Assembly: GCA_029834535.1 (NCBI GenBank)
Contig: JAQMWT010000240.1
Span: 1 to 64,000, forward strand
Source: Chrysophaeum taylorii
Taxonomy: Eukaryota > Sar > Pelagophyceae > Pelagomonadales > Pelagomonadaceae
DNA: 64,000 bases
Reading direction: 5' to 3'
This document shows positions 1 through 10,300 of this stretch, piece by piece. The notes under the pieces are model-generated. The model saw nothing but the letters and a program-made list of their open reading frames with translations, was not told the origin of the DNA and searched no databases. Within the stretch, counting starts at the first letter, position 1; each line of letters starts with the position of its first letter. A program made the position numbers and the translations under genes.

Positions 1-1
1 A

Positions 2-217
2 CAACCACAAAACAAAGGATCTTTCCTCTTGTCTCTACGCCATGACCTTTGCTGTGACATGCTCAGCAATGCTCTGCCTGCCGGGTACGTACAGCACTCT
101 TACAAGCACCTTTCGCTCATCGTCGCCGATATTAATCCCTTATGTTGGACCCTACCTTCCAACATACTGCTGCCGCGTGACGAAGAAATCCTATGTATCC
201 AATTTCATGACCGTTGA
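2..217 (+). pseudogene. Possible C-terminal end of a C5 DNA methyltransferase (motif X) in copia element 1
   Basis: The frame is open from base 2 to 217. Around bases 59-115 it encodes MLSNALPAGYVQHSYKHL. This resembles C5-methyltransferase motif X (small residue, Asn, Ala, hydrophobic, Pro, then a helix) and aligns with LANAVPHHILQAKYSAVL, in motif X of the methyltransferase in the 9.2-18.9 kb copia element. It sits just upstream of the integrase zinc finger, the same relative position as in that element. Only the last motif is inside the window, so this is suggestive, not proof. Catalytic motifs would lie left of base 1. Confidence 0.42.
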
Positions 218-722
218 CCCAAGCTCCACCACGTGCAGCACAGATACCTTGTCTTTGGCACAATCTTTTATGATGTCTATTTCCAGCAACTGCTTGACCG
301 AAATGTCGTTAAACTATATATCGTCGTCCTACGAAGATACTCTCGCTACTCGTGATAATGAGGATGCACCTCCAAGTGACCCTGCTGTGCACCAGGATGA
401 CGACGCACCGCCTTCCCCTGCCTTAGACACCGAACTCAAGTTCGATGTTCGGCGCAAACGGCACATTCCCGCTCATCCAATTCCTCGTAAGTCCCTCGCA
501 CACGGATCCACCGAATATCTCAATGCCAAAGAACGTGCTAATCGCTTTCACCGGGTGCATCACTGCCCCGACAACGTCGCTGCCAAGGCCCCCAACGTAC
601 TTGCTCGCCCTGGATTCTCTGCTTCTGACATACCATATCGCGACTTATGCACCGACTGCATCGCACACAACAAGCGCCACCCGCACAAGCATTTCAATGC
701 GACCAAGCCTTCTTTGAGCAAA
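42..722 (+). pseudogene. Copia integrase N-terminal zinc finger segment (frame-shifted from the core)
   Basis: This frame holds an acidic, proline-rich linker and then an HHCC-type zinc finger near bases 555-690: FHRVHHC at the front and CTDCIAHNKRH at the back, the usual H-x-H...C-x2-C layout before copia integrase cores. The frame runs on to 767 but loses homology near 700-720, where the integrase core resumes in another frame. The intervening shift breaks the polyprotein. One copy of the 22-bp repeated word lies in this ORF at 296-317. Confidence 0.7.
296..317 (+). repeat. 22-bp recurring word, copy 1 of 4
   Basis: Consensus GACCGNAAYGTCGYTAAACT followed by AY. This copy lies inside the integrase-upstream ORF of copia element 1. 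Confidence 0.75.
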
Positions 723-3470
723 CCCACAAAGCCGGTGAAGTCTGGGCGTGCGACGGCGGCTATGTGACCATCCCATCCGAATGGGGAGGCTTCACACATA
801 TCATCGTCTTCAAGGAACTCATTTCGAAATTTCTCTTGGTGTACTTTACACGCACCACCAACGCCACGGAGTTCACTCAAGCTCTGGATTTTGTGTATGA
901 CTTCTGTCGTACACAACTCAACGTGCACATGCGCACCCTCTACTCCGATGCATTCAAGCCTTACTTTAGCCAGCACATTACCTCCCCGTACCGCGTCGAT
1001 AAGGGCATTCAACTCATTGCCTTCCCGCCGTACATGCACCACTTTAACTTTGAAGTTGAGTCTGCCATCGGTTTCATCGCCTCCGCCTCCTCAACTCGCC
1101 TTCGTTCTCTCCTTAATGCTCACTATCGTGGCGCCAAGATCGTGGAACCAGCTATCATGTTCCCATGGGCGGTGATACACACCGTTCAAAGCTATAACCT
1201 TCTCCCGAACGCCACGCTCGAGCGCATTCATCATGCTATTCTGAGTCCGCAACAGCTACTCTACAACCAACTCAGCACTCCCCAACACGATATGCTCAAG
1301 ATTTTTGGCGCTGAATGTTACCTCCTATTGGAGCCCCATGAACACCACAAGTGGGAACCGTGCCGCCGCAAATATCTGTATCTCTGTTGCGCCAACGCAC
1401 AAAACCCGCTCGTCTCCCCACGCGTCGACCATCTCGCTGACGTCGTCCTCAACCCTGAAAACGGACAAATTCGTGTTTCGTCCAAGCTGCAATTCCTCTA
1501 CATGTTGCAGCATCCTACTCCTGATCCTGAACTAGCTCCTCCGCCACACGCTCCTTCCGCGCCTTTCTCGCTCACACCCCACACCACTATCCAAGACCAT
1601 GTCATTCAGAGGGGGACAAGGACTCCTCATCCTCAGAGGGGGCACTCCCCACCTCCTTCAGCTCCTCCTTCTTCGTCCCCTACTCCGGCCTCTTCTCCAT
1701 CTTCTGACGCTACCGCCGACGAATCTGGCTCTATGTCACCGCCGCCCTTGCTTCCTTCTTACAAAGACCTTTTTGCACAAGATGACCTCATTCTTGTCCC
1801 AGGTTCCAAACAGCCTAACACTCGCAAGGCCACTTCTATGAAAACTATCCGAGCCCGGTTACAAGCGTCTACTATTGGTGCTTACAAAGCCGCTGGTGGC
1901 AAGCTCGCCGATTTCCGCTGGGATCTTCGCCACCACTTTCTTACGTTCAAGTCTCCCGCCCTCTCCGCCCTTCATCTCCGTGGTGGTATCCTCTGGTCTG
2001 CTATCTGCTCAGAGGGGGAACATGCGTTGTTAGCTCGTCTTCTTCTCCCGTTGCGCACTGACTTACTTGCCCGCTACCCGCACGTCGATGGTTACTTCGC
2101 CCACGCCAAGTGCGCATCCAGCATCCCAGCTGCAACCTTTTTAACTGCTGATGGTTCACCTGCGTGCCCTATTCCTCAGCCCCTTTTATCTGCGTTCACT
2201 GAACACGCTGCTGCCTTCGGCACTTCTTCCTTACAATATGCACTTACGTACCTGGCGCCGACCAGCTTTATTGATCACAACTCATCCGAGTTTGGCGCTA
2301 CTTCTGCATCTCTGGCTGACTTGGAGGAATACCTTCTGGTCTCTACAGAGTTTATCACCCAGGTCTTACGTACCGACCCTACTATCCATATCCAACTGGA
2401 ATCTGCCCCTACTACTCCTACTGACGCTGTTTCCGCTTATCCCGAAGTTGCGCACACTGCCTCGACCGCAACGTCGCTAAACTATAATTCACCAGCCATT
2501 GTTGGTCCTGACGAATATAAGGTCCAAGAAGCGGACGTTTCCATTGACGAATATAAACTTAAGTGCCTCCACGGTTTGTCGCCTGAAAACAGGCACGCCT
2601 ACCTCAAGGCCATCGCCAAGGAACTCCACGACATTATCCGCTTTGGCTGCTTCAAACTTTCCTTACCCGACGGTGTCTCTCGTCCTATTGACAGCAAGAT
2701 GGTGCTGAAGATTAAAACAGACTCTGCAGGCAAATACGTTAAGCACAAGGCTCGCCTCGTACTACGTGGCTTCCTAGCATCTCTTGGCGCCGATTTCTTT
2801 GGTACCTTCAGCCCCATGGCCACTATGACCGCAATCCGGGTACTACTAGCTATTGCAGCATACAAGCAATTGCCTGTCTACCATGCAGACGTCCCGAACG
2901 CCTTCGTTCAGTCTGACATCGATGCCAATGTCTATGTTCAGTTACCAGACGGCATCAAGCTTATCGACCCCGATGACGCTAAGTACAAGGGCCGACGTCT
3001 ACCGAAACTGCTGAAGTCACTTTATGGACTTCGGCAATCACCATCCCTTTGGAACAAAGAGATAGACGGCTTCTTCCGTAGCCTTGGTTACAAACGCCTG
3101 CATTCGGACTCTTGCCTATATGCTCGAGTATCCGCACATGCTAAGTTCGTCGTATGCAGTCTGTCTGTAGACGACATTGTTATTGTGTCCAATGACGACC
3201 CTCTTCGTACTGAATTACAGGATGCCCTCCACAAACGGTATGCTGTAGAGCAGTTTGAACCTGTCCATACCCTCCTAGGCATGCGTGTGTGTCGCACATC
3301 TGACGGCTCCATTTCTCTGGATGTGCAAGCCAAGCTGGATGAACTCTTCGCTGATCACCCAGTCTTGCAGCAACTGACCCCGCTTAAATATCCTATGTCA
3401 TCGTCCTTCAAGTATAAAGATGGCACTCCCAGCACTGAAACAGAGTTGTACATCAATCGCACTTTGCCAC
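700..3470 (+). pseudogene. Copia integrase core and reverse transcriptase
   Basis: A single long open frame (647-3586) carries two domains. The integrase core has the DDE triad: Asp in VWACDGGYV, Asp in TLYSDAF, and Glu in FNFEVESAIG about 35 residues later. A roughly 500-residue linker follows. Reverse transcriptase then starts near 2690 with MVLKIKTDSAGKYVKHKARL, HADVPNAFVQSDI, LYGLRQSPSLWNK and the catalytic SVDDIVIVSN (VDD in place of the common YVDD). The frame fails near 3470 and the rest of RT continues in other frames. The linker is long for copia and contains one copy of the 22-bp word (2464-2485). Confidence 0.85.
2464..2485 (+). repeat. 22-bp recurring word, copy 2 of 4
   Basis: Same word, in the integrase-RT linker of copia element 1. 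Confidence 0.75.
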
Positions 3471-3486
3471 CCTCCTTGGCAAGCTG

Positions 3487-4352
3487 GTGTTCATGCAAGT
3501 TGCCTGCAGACCTGACTTCTCGCAAGCCTTGGGCAGATGTTCGCGTGGTATGCATGCACCCACGTATGTTCACGTCCAAATGCTAGAGCATTTGCTTCGC
3601 TACCTCAAGAAGCCGGAAAACCGCTCACTTCGCCTCTGGTTTCACCTAAAGGTAATGCCATTGAAGCTCACCTTCGCACTGTCTCCGCTAATCGAATTGA
3701 TCTATCCACTGTGGTCGACTACCAACCGCAGGATGTATCTACTGGACAGTTTGACCCCTTAGTTGCCATGGTTGACGCTGACAATGCCCCTTCCTTAGCA
3801 CAGGAAGATAGGAAATCTACCACCGGGTTTGTCTTCTATCTTTTCAACTGCCTTATTGGTTGGAAAAGCAAACTTCAACCGATTGTCTCCTGCTCAACTC
3901 ACGAAGCTGAGTTGATTGCCCTCAGTATTTGTGCTGATGAAGCTGTTTGGCTACGCAAGCTGCTGTTGGAACTCTCCTTTGTCGTCAACCCCACCTTCTA
4001 CGTCAACAATGCTAATGGTGAGAACACCGCTGACCCTGTTGACTTCGATGACAATGACAACCCAATTGCTGAAGATATGCGCTTCATCAGAAGCCTACCT
4101 CTTTTGTCTGACAATGCTGCCGCTGTTCACACCTCTAATAACCCAGATGGGTCCTCTCGATCCAAGGCACTGTCGACTAGATGGTTTAAGATTCGTGAGT
4201 ACATATCGCTTCAGAAAATACGAGTCCATCATGTTCCCGGCAAGCTGAACGTGGCGGATGGTTTTACAAAGCCACTTGCTGCTGAGTTCTCCACTTTTCG
4301 TTCTCTACTCGGTATGCATCATGCCTCTGACGACAATCCTTTACAGGATTGA
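3487..4352 (+). pseudogene. Copia RT C-terminus and RNase H, in two further frames
   Basis: From 3487 the RT thumb/connection continues in a new frame (CRPDFSQALGRCSRGM, then HVQMLEHLLRYLKK). After another shift near 3640-3660, RNase H runs to a stop at 4350-4352: RKSTTGFVFYLFN, SCSTHEAELIAL, LLSDNAAAVHTSNN and RVHHVPGKLNVADGFTKPLA. The motifs are well preserved at protein level, so the frameshifts look recent. Confidence 0.85.
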
Positions 4353-4369
4353 AGATACCTAACTCTAGT

Positions 4370-4391
4370 GACCGCAACGTCGTTAAACTAT
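4370..4391 (+). repeat. 22-bp recurring word, copy 3 of 4
   Basis: Same word, 18 bases after the stop codon of the RNase H frame of copia element 1. Confidence 0.75.
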
Positions 4392-6954
4392 CCCTGGCCT
4401 TACCTTCTCTTGCCACTTTTTTTTTTTTTGCACACGGGCGAATGTTGTTCATGTCTTCTTGACACTCCCGTGGCCGTGGCATCTCTCCCAAGTTGTTTCA
4501 AAAGCGACAACCCATAACCACTGTCACTCCTACTACCTCCCAGGCTGCTACTGTCTCACCGACACCAGCGATGGCCTCAACATGGATTTTGCCCTGATTG
4601 AACGAGGATTCTCTCGTTCTGAGAGCTTCCGTACTCCTGCCACGCCCTTTCTCTCTTCTGTTATGCGAGCGGAAATCTCTACGGCACTCAACTCGATATA
4701 TGAATCTGCTGACTCTTTACTGTTTGTGGAACTTACGACGTTCATATCCATGCGCCTACCCATTACTACATTTTGGGAAGCTGCTCCTGCTATTACTTCT
4801 ATTGGCTGCTACAGAGGCCCCAAACGTGAACGTTTCATCCTGTCATCCTACATTTCTTGCTTCTACTACATATAATTCGAAGTCACAAGCACCTAGTGAA
4901 CTCCCCACTGAAGTGCTGAGTCACCTTAACACAGATGACCACAAGAAGAATGGTCATATTCCCATCTCAACTATCACCACTAACATTTGTTGTGCTTGTC
5001 ACAACACCGATCAGGCGCCCATACAACCTAACGTATGTGCACGTACTGCTACTTCCTTCCAACCCTCCTGTAACGGGTGCTCAGCTGGTCATATACGCGC
5101 AACCATCATACGCACGTATCATTTGCCAAAGGAGCTACATATTCTCTTGACCAGAAATCTAACGCAACATTCGTCACTTGCTCATTTAGTCTTATCAGTA
5201 ACCGATGCAGCCACAGACTCCACTACTCAATTACCATTGGCACTGGATCTTCGGCTTATTACTCAGATGCACCTGGAGCATCTTAACTTTCTTGTAACGC
5301 TCGAGCAAACACAAGCTCGTAAAACTCAGGCTATGTTCAAGCCCACCAAATACCACCATGTGATTCATACTGTTATCTGATCGCGTGTACAACATCTTAA
5401 CAACTACGCATCATCCTCTGATGATACAGAACCGCTATTACTCCGGGATGTAATGTTCGGCCACACTTATGTTCAGGCAGAACATTAAGGCTTCCTGCAC
5501 CCCTTCCTTTTTTTAACGTTGACCGAAACGTCGTTAAACTACTCACACTCCACGCTAGACGCTACTCTGGAGATATCTTCGCCACCGTTACCTACGCCTT
5601 CTGCTTCGCTTGTTGATTCCGACTTCTTTTGCCAACAAGTCGACCAACTCCAGGAAACACCTCCCTGGAGAACCGGCTCTTCCCTCCTACAGCCAACACC
5701 CACGTGTTACTTATACACCGTACAAGATCACAGAGCTGTTGTCTCGCTTAATACTCACCGCTCATGATCAACATGCTACCAACTACTCCTCCCCGGACGA
5801 TCACCTCCTTCATCTACGTGACAAGTTGCTCTCATGCTTCAGAGCATTCCGTCCGCTCTCATGTGAATCTGAAGACTCTTCTATCTTCGTTCTTCGTTCG
5901 CCAAGTCCAACCTTTTTTTTGGAAAACCAACTGGACGCCTTTCAACTAGATTCTCTATCGCCATCCATACTGAATGCTCTACTTGCACTCACCCTTCTCT
6001 TGGCACCACATCGTTCAGCTATTGGTGTTCACCACCTTACAGCAGACAGAAGCTGACGATGATTAATAATCCTAACACACTGTCTGTTGTATCTGTGTTT
6101 CTTAATGTTCTGTTCAAAAGGGTCAAATCGACTCTCAGTTCTACCAAGTCCAAGTCCAAGTCCTAAGACCCTTCTATACTCTTGATACTTGCTTCGTATG
6201 TGACCTCTGTGACCATCAAGACCGTATTCCTTCCTTTTTTTCCTTCATCATCATCTTTCTCAAGAGATGCTCTACAGTCGCACCTTGCGCTTAAGACATC
6301 TCGAGGGGGTGCGGAGAAACCTGGTGCTGCCTCTTACCCTTATGCGTCCGTCGAGAACGTGATCTCTTCCTTACCCTTTCCCCTTCCTTTCTACACAATC
6401 AAATAGTCCTCTGATTTGTGCCTACGCTCATCATCATGGTCTAGCGCGTCCCGAGGTATGTAGCACTATACACTTAACCTTTCTCGTGTAGTTCTAGATG
6501 CCGCCTGTCGTGTTCTGAGGATATAGGGAACATAACCTCCATTCCCCGAATTAAGCTTCCAGACGCGCACGATGAGACGGGGTGGTTTCCCAGGTGACAT
6601 ACCACTGCTTGCTAAATGCTCTGCAGAGACGCGTGAGGCCGGCCGGCCGGCCGGAGTTTGCAACTTTCAGCTGGATTCATCGTCCATGTCGTCTCACACA
6701 CCACACACAAGGCGCGGGAGGGGCAAGCCAAGAGGGAGGTAGGTACAGCGATGGGACTAAGATTTGCGGAACATTCGTGAGTCGTTGTAGTTGAACAACT
6801 TATTATCCGTTTCGCCACTCGCCTGAAATAACGCCACCGTTTTTGGTTGCTGTTGCCACAGAGCTTGAATTGCCACAGAGCTTGAATGGGTCTTGATCGG
6901 GCACTGATGTCGCCTGACGCCAGCAGAGTCTTCGCGGGCTAAAAATAGGTTTTT
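4392..6954. other. Flank of copia element 1: no recognisable gene
   Basis: Contains several open frames on the plus strand (4598-5380, 260 codons; 5610-6056, 148 codons) with no domain I recognise. It may be the element's 3' untranslated or additional coding region, or older decayed transposon sequence. A GGCC-repeat palindrome lies near 6640 and a 17-bp tandem duplication (TGCCACAGAGCTTGAAT) near 6853-6886. The last 50 bases are AT-rich and lead to the start of the channel gene. Confidence 0.5.
5521..5542 (+). repeat. 22-bp recurring word, copy 4 of 4
   Basis: Same word, in non-coding or unknown sequence about 1.15 kb downstream of copy 3. Confidence 0.7.
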
Positions 6955-8871
6955 ATGGTCTCATTGGATGAAATGAGCCCGTCGCGGCGGTCGAAAGTGA
7001 TGATGGCGCACGAGACCTCCTCGCTCAAAACGCTCGTTCTGGATATGGTCGAAGAGGCGGGGAGGCGGAGCGTGGATGGTGCACTCGAGAAGGTGCTGAA
7101 CGAGTCGTTCGAGAGGCTCGTGACGCTGCGGGAGTACGAACTCCGCGGAGTGTTGGTTGTCGCGCGGCTGTACGAGTCGACGGCGGCCGTGATCCGCGAG
7201 AAGAAGCGCGAGGGTGACTCGGAGCGAGCCGAGGACCTCGCGGAGGACGTGGCGCAGCACGTCGGGTGGCTGTGCGCGCAGAACACGCACAATTTGCTGC
7301 GTCTCGCGTACTGCACCGAGGACGCGAGGTTGTTGGAGAAGTTGGTGTCGACGCCCGTGTTCCGGACGATGGTGCAGGCCAAGTACGAGTCGAGCGCCAA
7401 GTTCGTGTACGTCTTCGAGGTGGCGATGTGGCTGTTGCTCGGCGTGAGCTACTCGGTCACGACGCTGTCGTCGCAGGGCCTGGAGATCATGTCGCGGCAG
7501 TGGGCGATGGCGACGGTCTTCTTCGCGCACCCTTGCCTGTATTACTTTGTCGTACGGACAGACCTCTACGCTCGTCACTTTTCGCAGTTCGAACAGAAAG
7601 TCGACCGCCAGAAGCGCCAGACAAGTCGGCGAAAAAAGCTCGAAAAGAGGCTTCGAGTGTCCTCGCCGCAACAGGAGTCAGAGGATTCGATCTTTGTCGA
7701 GGGCGTCGGACTGTCGCGGGAATCCAAGGTTTTGGAGATGACGGTCGAGACCGTCAATCGCGCATTTCGCAGTATCTCGTGGGCGTGGCGGCGCCTGATG
7801 TGGGTGGTGCACCGCGTCGTCGCAGCGATGGCGCTTCTGGCGTACGGGGTTCCGTTTTGTCTCGTGCTGACATTTTATTGTCCAGGAGCGATCCGCGCCA
7901 AGGCGCCGGCGGTGTGGCGCTGGTTCAAAGAGCTGCCCTCGTACACGCCGCCTCCGCCGCTCCTCGTGAAAACGAACGAAAAAATCGACATCTTGACGTC
8001 GCTCGGGCTCCCGCGGGCCTGGCGGCATGACTTCATCAACTGGGTTGAAGCCTTTTCGCTCTTCGCTGTCCTCTCGAGCTATCTCGTGTGCGGCAGACAC
8101 GTCACCAGGCAGTCGTTGGTCGACCTCCTCGCGATCGGCACCCTCACCTTCTGGCTCCGGCTCCTCGGCTTTTTGCGCGGCGTCCGTCAATTCGCGCCCT
8201 TTGTCATCTTGGTCACCAACATGCTCCTGGTCGACATGCGGGCCTTCATCGTCGTCTTCGCCGTCATCTTCGCCGGTTTCGTACACGCGGTCTACTATTC
8301 TTCGATCGGCTGGAGCAGCAATCCCCACGATAGCGCACAAATCATGGATGACGACCCGATGGATCCATTATCGGGTCGGATGATGGATCCCATCGAGCCT
8401 GCTCTCATCGGCGCTAATCGGTTTTGGGAAGTCACGTCACTAATCTACACGCTCGCCTTCACTGGCGAAATTCCATCGGTCGACGTCTCCCTATTGTCCA
8501 AGCTCGACATCATCTTCCACTGCCTCGTCGTCATGTGCATGTCGGTCGTGATGCTCAATGTCCTCATCGCCATCGTCGCCGACGCATACTGCTCTGCCAT
8601 ATCGAGGTCCGACGATTTGTTCTGGCGCTCGCGCTTCGAGCTCGTAGTCTCTACGACCGCGATATGGGGAGACCTCGCCGAATTCGCGCCTACGACCGAG
8701 GCGAGAATCCGCGACATTCTCGACCACGAACTCAACAAGGACCCCGAAGAGATGGGCCACTCCTCGACTCGCCTCGCGACGATTTACGAAAAACTGTGCG
8801 CCCTCGAGCGCGATAAAGACCGACGCGACCTCGCCTCGATTATCCGCCAGCATACGAACGGCGACCCCTAA
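6955..8871 (+). CDS. TRP/polycystin-type cation channel
   Basis: A 638-residue membrane protein in a single exon, beginning at an ATG after a short AT-rich leader. After about 140 soluble residues there are hydrophobic segments near residues 145-166, 180-200, 288-312, 366-380, 386-406 and 413-445. A pore-loop-like stretch (LIYTLAFTGEIPS, about 493-506) follows, then a final helix ending MLNVLIAIVADAY (about 528-542). Asn-Val-Leu-Ile-Ala at the end of the last helix is characteristic of S6 in TRP and polycystin channels. Between the second and third segments is a basic, charged cytosolic loop. The C-terminal 90 residues are charged, without EF-hands or ankyrin repeats that I can see. Expected role: non-selective or calcium-permeable channel in the plasma or an internal membrane. 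Subfamily is unresolved. Confidence 0.8.
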   Translation: MVSLDEMSPSRRSKVMMAHETSSLKTLVLDMVEEAGRRSVDGALEKVLNESFERLVTLREYELRGVLVVARLYESTAAVIREKKREGDSERAEDLAEDVAQHVGWLCAQNTHNLLRLAYCTEDARLLEKLVSTPVFRTMVQAKYESSAKFVYVFEVAMWLLLGVSYSVTTLSSQGLEIMSRQWAMATVFFAHPCLYYFVVRTDLYARHFSQFEQKVDRQKRQTSRRKKLEKRLRVSSPQQESEDSIFVEGVGLSRESKVLEMTVETVNRAFRSISWAWRRLMWVVHRVVAAMALLAYGVPFCLVLTFYCPGAIRAKAPAVWRWFKELPSYTPPPPLLVKTNEKIDILTSLGLPRAWRHDFINWVEAFSLFAVLSSYLVCGRHVTRQSLVDLLAIGTLTFWLRLLGFLRGVRQFAPFVILVTNMLLVDMRAFIVVFAVIFAGFVHAVYYSSIGWSSNPHDSAQIMDDDPMDPLSGRMMDPIEPALIGANRFWEVTSLIYTLAFTGEIPSVDVSLLSKLDIIFHCLVVMCMSVVMLNVLIAIVADAYCSAISRSDDLFWRSRFELVVSTTAIWGDLAEFAPTTEARIRDILDHELNKDPEEMGHSSTRLATIYEKLCALERDKDRRDLASIIRQHTNGDP

Positions 8872-9215
8872 GTCTTCGTCGTTTTTTGCTGTCGTTCCGG
8901 CCACCATTTTTTAAATCAAAACGTCCTAGAAACCTCAGCACAACAACTAAATGGCGATGCCTTCTTCTCATCAAATCAAATCAAATCAATTCGGCGACGC
9001 GCGCTCCGAGCTCATCACCCCGTCCGTGAGAAAAAAAGTCGAGACGGTTATCCTTGACCGACACTCCTTTGGTTGGTCTCAACTCAACACCACCATCTCG
9101 CTCTCAACGGCGTCCACCTGGCACCACCACCACCACCACCACCAGACGGTTGACCCACAACCACTGCATGTTAACATTTGGTCGACCGTGTGGAACATAA
9201 CTCCCAAAACAACAT
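8872..9215. other. Intergenic between channel gene and copia element 2
   Basis: Short simple repeats only: a triple ATCAA tract near 8972-8987 and a (CAC)n run near 9122-9143. No gene seen. This is the immediate left flank of the left LTR. Confidence 0.6.
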
Positions 9216-9636
9216 CTAGAGAACAGTAATCACAACTGTGTTGCCCTTCAGCGGAGCGTGAGAACAGTGGTAGTCTGTCCTCGAATCTATCTCCTCATCG
9301 AGGACAGCTCTGTGGTGTGAATAAATAACACAACGTTTTCTTAAATCAAAAGGTGGCAAAGTTAAGGGAACTACTAACCCTAGAATAACTAACTAACTAA
9401 CTAACTTCGGACCTCTCCCGGGCATGGGAGCCAGGCTGGGCCGGCGGTCGCCGGTCCAGGATCACAGAGCAAAAATCACACAGTTGGGGTAGAGGCGAGG
9501 GATGAAAGTGCATGGATGGCGGACCGCCACTGCGCGCGGTCTTGTGCGAGGTCGTGCCACGAGTTGAAGGGGATGTCGCATTTCCGGAGACCTAAATAGG
9601 GATACTATAACCCTAATTCGGATTTTCTATCTCTAC
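9216..9636 (-). repeat. 3' LTR of copia element 2 (with LINE inserted)
   Basis: Starts CTAGAGAACAGTAATCACAA and ends TTTTCTATCTCTAC on the plus strand. It matches the right LTR over about 190 bp with a few substitutions. The ends form a short inverted repeat (TAGAGA/TCTCTA) instead of the usual TG...CA. A roughly 207-bp insertion (9387-9593) splits it. Confidence 0.85.
9387..9593 (-). mobile_element. 5'-truncated LINE (non-LTR retrotransposon) 3' end, copy 1
   Basis: Absent from the partner LTR, so it is an insertion. Read on the minus strand it begins in a coding frame giving CDIPFNSWHDLAQDRAQWRS, followed by AIHALSS and a stop. This is the W...DR..WR ending typical of LINE reverse-transcriptase ORFs. 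A short 3' UTR follows with a CTCCC/GGGAG stem-loop (loop ATGCCC), then a (AGTT)n tail at the left edge (9387-9406 on the plus strand). The same 3' UTR occurs at 24.7 kb and at the window end. Confidence 0.75.
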
Positions 9637-9639
9637 GCC

Positions 9640-10300
9640 GCCGAGACTACGGCCTCACAGATTGAGCGCGGTGAACGAAATCTGGATCAAACTAAGCAGG
9701 AAGCGGCTTACCATCGACAGGAATGTAGAGAGTGTTCTGGACAGAGTCGTACGGTGGAAGAGTAGCCGAAAGAGTAACTTGATGTGATGGTGGTGAGGAT
9801 GAGGTGGAGTGAGCACCGTAGGCGTTTTTGAACTTGTGGAATAAGTTGCGTGGAAGGAGCTTCGAAAAATGATCAGCGACCACCTGGTAGAGAGTAGGAC
9901 ACCAGAGAGGAGGTCTAATGATCGAATTAGCTTGGTAGTCACGGATGCGAAATTCTCGTAAATTGATGTGACGAGAAGGAGCACTGACTTTAGGATGAAT
10001 AGCGACATGTAATGCGCTAGCGTTATCAATAAGCAGTGGGATAGCGTGAGCTTGATCACTTGAAAACAGATAAGTGGTGAGAGGAGAAAAGCCTGTAAAA
10101 CCAGTGACATTCATCGGCGGCTGCGCTGGCGGCGATGAGTTCAGCTACCATGATGCTTTTTGGAAGTAAGAGTTTGTCGTTTGCTAGACCAAAATACGAG
10201 GTTGCCAAAGACGAAGATACATGCACCAGAATTGGATCGCAAGCGAGGGTCAGAACGATCAGCAAAACTTCCATCAGTAAAACAAATAATAGGTGAACGA
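9640..10300 (-). pseudogene. RNase H of copia element 2 (two frames)
   Basis: Follows the RT ORF after +1 shifts near 10.2 kb and 10.1 kb. Recognisable pieces are SIMVAELIAASAAADECHWF (the E-L active-site segment) and HAIPLLIDNASALHVAIHPK (the DN motif), then HINLREFRIRDY and a VADHFSKLL end close to the left LTR. This is the RNase H tail of copia Pol, here non-contiguous. Confidence 0.8.

Larger units (their letters stand above)
1..4352 (+). mobile_element. Ty1/copia retrotransposon, 5' truncated by window edge, frameshifted
   Basis: Order of recognisable parts is (methyltransferase-like tail) - integrase - reverse transcriptase - RNase H, which is the copia order. The coding region ends at 4352. 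It is split over several frames (breaks near 700-760, 3460-3490 and 3640-3660), so this copy is almost certainly inactive. I could not identify its LTRs: no long direct repeat pair was seen in 1-6.9 kb, so the 5' LTR is probably outside the window. Four copies of a 22-bp word lie in and just after the element (see the repeat entries). Confidence 0.85.
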
